64,000 bases of DNA from RGIG2206 sp045648425 (lineage in GTDB: Bacteria; Bacillota; Clostridia; Oscillospirales; Acutalibacteraceae), in the NCBI GenBank assembly GCA_045648425.1, contig JAZRNV010000156.1, positions 1 to 64,000 on the forward strand. Reading direction: 5' to 3'. This document shows positions 60,093 to 64,000 of this stretch, one piece after another. Under the pieces are notes generated by a model, which searched no databases, had not been told where the DNA came from, and saw nothing but the letters and a program-made list of their open reading frames with translations. The position numbers were made by a program, and so were the translations under genes. Each line of letters starts with the position of its first letter. Positions within the stretch are counted from its first letter, which is position 1.

Positions 60093-61145
60093 TTATTCAA
60101 AATAAACAACTTTATTATCGCGAGCTGACTCCATAGCCGCTTCCATAAGCTTCATTATACGCATAACCTGGTCATTGCGAACAATTTGCTCTTCTTCACC
60201 ACGGCACGCAGCCATAACATTATAATAGAAATTTCGCAAGTCAGACTCAGGAATATCAAGTGGATAAGTTTTATACTGGTCGGGATTGCGAGGTGCCATA
60301 GTTTTTGTTATGCCGGAAGCTGTAATAACAGGAACTATATTTGAGTTATCAATTTTTTCTGCTATAACAACATTACTGTCATTAACATCCCAACCGCGAA
60401 TAACCGCACTGCCGTTTCTTCCAAGCATATACCAACGAGGCAAAGCGATAAAGTTGCTGGTACCAACCTCAAGAACAGCTTCAACACCACTTTCAAACTT
60501 AAGCTTGATATTAAAGCCATCATCTACAAGCTCATTGGTAACATGATCAACTGTACAATAAACGCTTTTAATTTTTTCGCCAACTAAAAGCACCATCTGA
60601 TCAAGAATGTGAACACCCCAGTCAAGTATCATTCCGCCGCCATACTCGGGATACTGACGCCAGTCGCCGGGAATTCCGCGGGAGCCGTGAACTCTGTTTT
60701 CGATTCTGAAAACATCGCCTATCTTGCCGCTTTCATAAAGCTGCTTCATAGCAAGATAGTCTCTATCCCATCGACGATTTTGATAAACAACAAACACCTT
60801 ACCGGTTTCTTTTTGAACTTGCAAAACCTCTTCAAGTTCTTTACTGTTCATCATCACGGGTTTTTCACAGACAACGTTTTTACCTGCGCGCATTGCATCA
60901 ATAGACATAGGTTTATGAAGATCATTAGGTGTTGCTATTACTATAATATCGATTTTAGGGTCTGCGAGCATATCGGCATAATCATTATAGACATAAACAC
61001 CGTTTTCACGGGCAAAATCTCTACGAGATTCTCTAATGTCATATACACCTGCTAATTCAAGACCATCAATTTTTTCAATCAATTTTCTGTGAGAGTTGCC
61101 CTCGCCACCAAAACCAATAACACCGGCATACATTAAATCTTTCAT
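60093..61145 (-). CDS. Gfo/Idh/MocA-family NAD(P)-dependent oxidoreductase
   Basis: A 350-aa two-domain dehydrogenase. The N-terminal Rossmann fold has AGVIGFGGEGNSHRKLIEK, the GMRAGKNVVCEKPVM-type loop appears as MRAGKNVVCEKPVMM with the conserved Lys, and the C-terminal domain has YGGGMILDWGVHILDQ with the usual Asp and His. The substrate is probably a sugar or inositol-like compound but cannot be told. GGAGG lies 5 nt before ATG 61145; an upstream TTG is less likely. It is a single gene. Confidence 0.92.
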   Translation of the reverse strand: MKDLMYAGVIGFGGEGNSHRKLIEKIDGLELAGVYDIRESRRDFARENGVYVYNDYADMLADPKIDIIVIATPNDLHKPMSIDAMRAGKNVVCEKPVMMNSKELEEVLQVQKETGKVFVVYQNRRWDRDYLAMKQLYESGKIGDVFRIENRVHGSRGIPGDWRQYPEYGGGMILDWGVHILDQMVLLVGEKIKSVYCTVDHVTNELVDDGFNIKLKFESGVEAVLEVGTSNFIALPRWYMLGRNGSAVIRGWDVNDSNVVIAEKIDNSNIVPVITASGITKTMAPRNPDQYKTYPLDIPESDLRNFYYNVMAACRGEEEQIVRNDQVMRIMKLMEAAMESARDNKVVYFE

Positions 61146-61251
61146 AGCTGCCTCCAATTAATGTCTACTGTTCACTTGAAATTATATACTACACGCACTA
61201 AAAATCAATACTATAAGCAAATAACGTCTATTTTACTTCAAAAAAGGTCTA

Positions 61252-62112
61252 TTATTTATTCATTTCTGATTCTTTTTGTTTTTGTATATCTGCAACTGTA
61301 TCTTTAATAGCGTCATACCATACCTTAGCAATTTTTTCATAGCCATCAGGAAGAGGATGACAAAAATCTTCAGCGGTAAAGTCTGACCATACAATTCCCG
61401 TAGTTTCGGTAGTCATTTCTACAAAGTCAATTTTATAACCTGCCGCCTTCTTTTGTTCTACATATTCACGGTAAGCAGGCAAAAAAGTTTTCATAACGTT
61501 GTCATTAATAAGCAACGTCTCTCCACCACCGTAAACTCTGCATGGAGGTGGATTAGCTAAAAATATATGGACACCGGGATACATTTTATAAAGCTCATTA
61601 ACAAGTAATTCATCAATATTTTTAACAGTTTGTTCGGCACTAATCTGTTTGGTATTATCGTTTCTGCCTATCATAAGTAAAACAATATCAGCATCACATT
61701 CAGTCATATCTTTAAGAAATGATGAAAGAGTTTCAACAGTAGCTCCACCAAATCCTGAATGATACCAATTTCCGTCTCTAATAGAATCGTAAGACCAATT
61801 GTGACAGCCAACAAAAACAGAATTATGGCCACCGTCTTTAAGCATTGTCGATAAAAACGCTCTATAGGCACTTGTCTTATGCTGACCTCCTTGGGTTAAG
61901 GAATCACCTAGGGGCATAATTTTAACCTTGGTTTGCTGAACAAACTGATAACTGGATAATCTGCTTGTAGTTGAATTTACGCTGTTTTCAGATGAATCTA
62001 AAGCAGATGATATATCTGTTTTTGAGCTTTCAGTAATATTATCACCACAGCTGACAAAACTTAACAATAAAACAACAGTGACGATAAATACAATTAATTT
62101 TTTACTACTCAT
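61252..62112 (-). CDS. SGNH-hydrolase lipoprotein 1
   Basis: A 286-aa lipoprotein. The signal peptide ends in LLSFVSCGDNI (Cys near residue 22), followed by a Ser-rich linker to about residue 55. The SGNH/GDSL esterase domain has IMPLGDSLTQGGQHK (Ser), FGGATVE (Gly), IGRNDN (Asn) and DFCHPLPDGYEKIA (Asp-His). Likely a surface carbohydrate esterase, for example removing acetyl groups from polysaccharide; substrate inferred only from the family. It is the most divergent of three tandem paralogues. Confidence 0.9.
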   Translation of the reverse strand: MSSKKLIVFIVTVVLLLSFVSCGDNITESSKTDISSALDSSENSVNSTTSRLSSYQFVQQTKVKIMPLGDSLTQGGQHKTSAYRAFLSTMLKDGGHNSVFVGCHNWSYDSIRDGNWYHSGFGGATVETLSSFLKDMTECDADIVLLMIGRNDNTKQISAEQTVKNIDELLVNELYKMYPGVHIFLANPPPCRVYGGGETLLINDNVMKTFLPAYREYVEQKKAAGYKIDFVEMTTETTGIVWSDFTAEDFCHPLPDGYEKIAKVWYDAIKDTVADIQKQKESEMNK

Positions 62113-62166
62113 ATATACATATCCTCCAAAACAAGACAGATAATCGTTTTACGGTATTTATGTTAA

Positions 62167-63051
62167 TTATTCGGCAGCTTTAGAATCTGCTATTTCGGTG
62201 ATTTTATCTGTAATGCAGTCATACCAACGTTTTGCAATCTTTTCATATCCCGACGGCTGTGGATGAACAAAATCTTCAATAGTAAAATCTTCCCAAACAA
62301 GGCCGATTACTGAAGCACTCATATCTACAAAATCTATATTTGCGCCGGATTTTTTCTTTTCAACAACATACTCATTTATTTTTGGCGCATAATCAGTGTC
62401 TGATTTAATATTTAAACTTTCAGCTTCTCTATCACGAATTGCGGGAACAGAAGCGAGAAAAATATGAACATCAGGAAACATTTTATAAATCTTCTGAACA
62501 AGATATGTATCTATAAAGGTAACTAAGTTGTCAGGGTTGGTGCCTTCGGTCATATCATTGCGGCCAATCATAAGTAAAACGATGTCAGGATCACAATCAG
62601 CCATAGATGATAATTTATCAGATAAAGTGTAGGTTTCAATACCACCATACCCGGAGTGCATAACATCGCCATTCTTTATAGCAGACGAACCGGAGTTGCG
62701 AACACCAACAAACTTAGTGTTGTAGCCACCTTCATTCAGCATTTCGGAAAGAAAACTGCGATAAGAACTGTTGGATTTTATAAGATTGGGATTATCGCCT
62801 GTTTTATAGTCACCACCGGCAGTAAGAGAATCACCCAAAGGCAAAATTTTAACCAATGGCTTTTTCGCTTCTTTACTGGAGGTTTCGTCCGAATTTGCAG
62901 AAGAATTATCATTGCTGTTAGAATTTATCTCTGAAGATGCAGACGACTGTGACGAAGTTTTTGATGTTGCACCGCTGTCATTTCCACATGCAACAAAAGT
63001 AAGCAAAACGATTATAGAAATTGATAATGCTAAAATTTTTCTAATGTTCAT
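62167..63051 (-). CDS. SGNH-hydrolase lipoprotein 2
   Basis: A 294-aa paralogue of its neighbours. The lipobox is LLTFVACGND. The Ser/Asn-rich linker is longer than in copy 1. The catalytic blocks are ILPLGDSLTAGGDYK, YGGIETY, IGRNDMTEG and DFVHPQPSGYEKIA. It carries an insertion of about 6 residues (GDNPNLI) after the first block. Its last 25 or so residues nearly match those of copy 3, ending TDKITEIADSKAAE. ATG at 63051 has GGAGG 8 nt upstream. Confidence 0.9.
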   Translation of the reverse strand: MNIRKILALSISIIVLLTFVACGNDSGATSKTSSQSSASSEINSNSNDNSSANSDETSSKEAKKPLVKILPLGDSLTAGGDYKTGDNPNLIKSNSSYRSFLSEMLNEGGYNTKFVGVRNSGSSAIKNGDVMHSGYGGIETYTLSDKLSSMADCDPDIVLLMIGRNDMTEGTNPDNLVTFIDTYLVQKIYKMFPDVHIFLASVPAIRDREAESLNIKSDTDYAPKINEYVVEKKKSGANIDFVDMSASVIGLVWEDFTIEDFVHPQPSGYEKIAKRWYDCITDKITEIADSKAAE

Positions 63052-63072
63052 ATATAGTTCCTCCAAATGCAT

Positions 63073-63099
63073 AAGACCGCGCATATACTGCGCGGTCTT
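63073..63099 (-). promoter_or_regulatory. Intercistronic hairpin between SGNH copies 3 and 2
   Basis: AAGACCGCGC/GCGCGGTCTT is a perfect 10-bp stem with a 7-nt loop. No U-run follows on either strand, so it is more likely a stabilising or partial-termination element than a full terminator. Confidence 0.5.
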
Positions 63100-63108
63100 A
63101 ATAAATAA

Positions 63109-63975
63109 TTATGCTGCAGCTTTAGAATCTGCTATTTCGGTGATTTTATCTGTAATGCAGTCATACCAACGCTTTGCTATCTTTTTGTAACCCTCGGGTT
63201 GAGGATGAACAAAATCTTCAGCAGTAAAATCTTCCCAGGTAAGATTGGTATAAGCAACACTCATATCAACAAAATCCATCTTTTTACCGGCTGCTTTTTG
63301 GCCTTCAACGTACTCTTTTATTTTAGGAGCATACTTGGTGTCAGAATCAAGTTTTAGTTCTTCCGCTGACATATTGCGAATTACAGGAACAGAAGCAACG
63401 AAAATATGTACGTCGGGGAACATTTTGTAAAGCTCTTGAACAAGATGCTTATTGATATAATCTACCAAATTGGTAGGATTGGTGCCTTCGGTAATATCGT
63501 TGCGGCCAATCATGAGCAAAATGATGTCAGGATCACATTCAGCCATAGAGGGCAATTCTTTAGCTAAGGTGTAAGTTTTAGCTCCGCCAAATCCGGAGTG
63601 CATAACATTGCCGTCGGTGATGAAATCACTTGACCAATTATGGCAACCAACAAACTTAGTGCTATAACCGCCCTCAGTTAACATTTCAGACAAAAAACCA
63701 CGATAAGCACTGGTTTTGTGCTGTCCGCCCTGAGTTAAAGAGTCGCCAATGGGCATGATTTTTACTACCGGTTTTGAAACATCAGTTTTGCTTGTTGTTT
63801 CAGAAACAACGTCTGATGAAGGATCTGCAACCGATGAAGGTTTTTTAGAAGAGGTTGAAGAAGGAGATGATGGCTTCGAAGATGTTGAAGAAGACGATAC
63901 ATCACCGCATGAAGCGCACAAACACATCAATGAAGCACATAAAACCAGTGCTAAAATAACCTTAATAAACTTCAT
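63109..63975 (-). CDS. SGNH-hydrolase lipoprotein 3
   Basis: A 288-aa paralogue. The lipobox is LMCLCASCGDVS, then a linker very rich in Ser, Thr, Pro and Lys (about 25-68). The catalytic blocks are IMPIGDSLTQGGQHK, FGGAKTY, IGRNDITEG and DFVHPQPEGYKKIA. It is closest to copy 2, sharing the same C-terminal tail. GGTGA lies 6 nt before ATG 63975. The promoter lies beyond the window or in its last 25 bases. Confidence 0.9.
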   Translation of the reverse strand: MKFIKVILALVLCASLMCLCASCGDVSSSSTSSKPSSPSSTSSKKPSSVADPSSDVVSETTSKTDVSKPVVKIMPIGDSLTQGGQHKTSAYRGFLSEMLTEGGYSTKFVGCHNWSSDFITDGNVMHSGFGGAKTYTLAKELPSMAECDPDIILLMIGRNDITEGTNPTNLVDYINKHLVQELYKMFPDVHIFVASVPVIRNMSAEELKLDSDTKYAPKIKEYVEGQKAAGKKMDFVDMSVAYTNLTWEDFTAEDFVHPQPEGYKKIAKRWYDCITDKITEIADSKAAA

Positions 63976-64000
63976 GTTGTCTCACCTTTGATTATTTTAA

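Overview
The window looks like a chromosomal contig from an anaerobic, low-GC, spore-forming Clostridia member, most like an Oscillospiraceae/Ruminococcaceae gut or rumen bacterium. It carries T-box leaders, GerW, CwlD and ScpAB, a ferredoxin-linked 2-oxoacid oxidoreductase, a type I dockerin, and consensus TTGACA-17-TATAAT promoters with strong Shine-Dalgarno sites. An untrimmed MGI/BGI sequencing adapter embedded near the left end (140-223) shows this is a short-read assembly, probably metagenomic. It artificially interrupts the first gene.

Region 1 (1-10.6 kb, all minus strand) is the most interesting part: a branched-chain amino acid module. It holds a 2-isopropylmalate-synthase-like gene, a branched-chain aminotransferase, a four-subunit VOR-type 2-oxoacid:ferredoxin oxidoreductase, a P-loop ATPase, and two paralogous proteins of about 760 aa that fuse an XRE helix-turn-helix, a cupin and an AMP-forming acyl-CoA synthetase. 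Three T-box leaders precede the synthase-like gene and the two synthetases. Their specifier codons read best as Leu (CTC), Val (GTA) and Ile (ATC). I infer that the cell makes Val, Ile and Leu from scavenged branched-chain acids: activation to acyl-CoA, reductive carboxylation by VOR, then transamination, with uncharged tRNAs switching the genes on.

Region 2 (10.6-33.5 kb, minus strand) is a nucleotide supercluster. The pyr operon (pyrC-carB-pyrK-pyrD-pyrF-pyrE-pyrB-pyrI) runs straight into guaB. A pur operon follows (purE-purF-purM-purN-purO-AICAR transformylase-purD-purL-fhs). Oddities are a PurF with no N-terminal cysteine nucleophile, the split of PurH into a transformylase and an archaeal-type PurO, and the absence of carA, purC, purB and purK.

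Region 3 (33.5-44.3 kb) holds secG, a soluble transcarboxylase-like set (12S-like, biotin carrier, 5S), and the conserved firmicute block scpA-scpB-gerW-dac-rluB with a site-2 protease. It also has a Val-Asp-Phe-Gly tRNA operon, and hslO, a methyltransferase and yerC.

Region 4 (44.3-64 kb) is mixed. It includes a class I fumarase beta-like subunit without its alpha partner, tRNA-Ala, a secreted transglutaminase with a dockerin, LysM, TSCPD and lactonase proteins, htpG, an MFS transporter and radA-cwlD. It ends with yajC and membrane proteins, a Gfo/Idh/MocA oxidoreductase, and three tandem SGNH-hydrolase lipoproteins.

Intergenic gaps above 300 bases are the three T-box leaders and 44294-44758. 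The latter holds two divergent promoters and at most one doubtful small ORF. I saw no CRISPR array, insertion sequence, prophage or rRNA.
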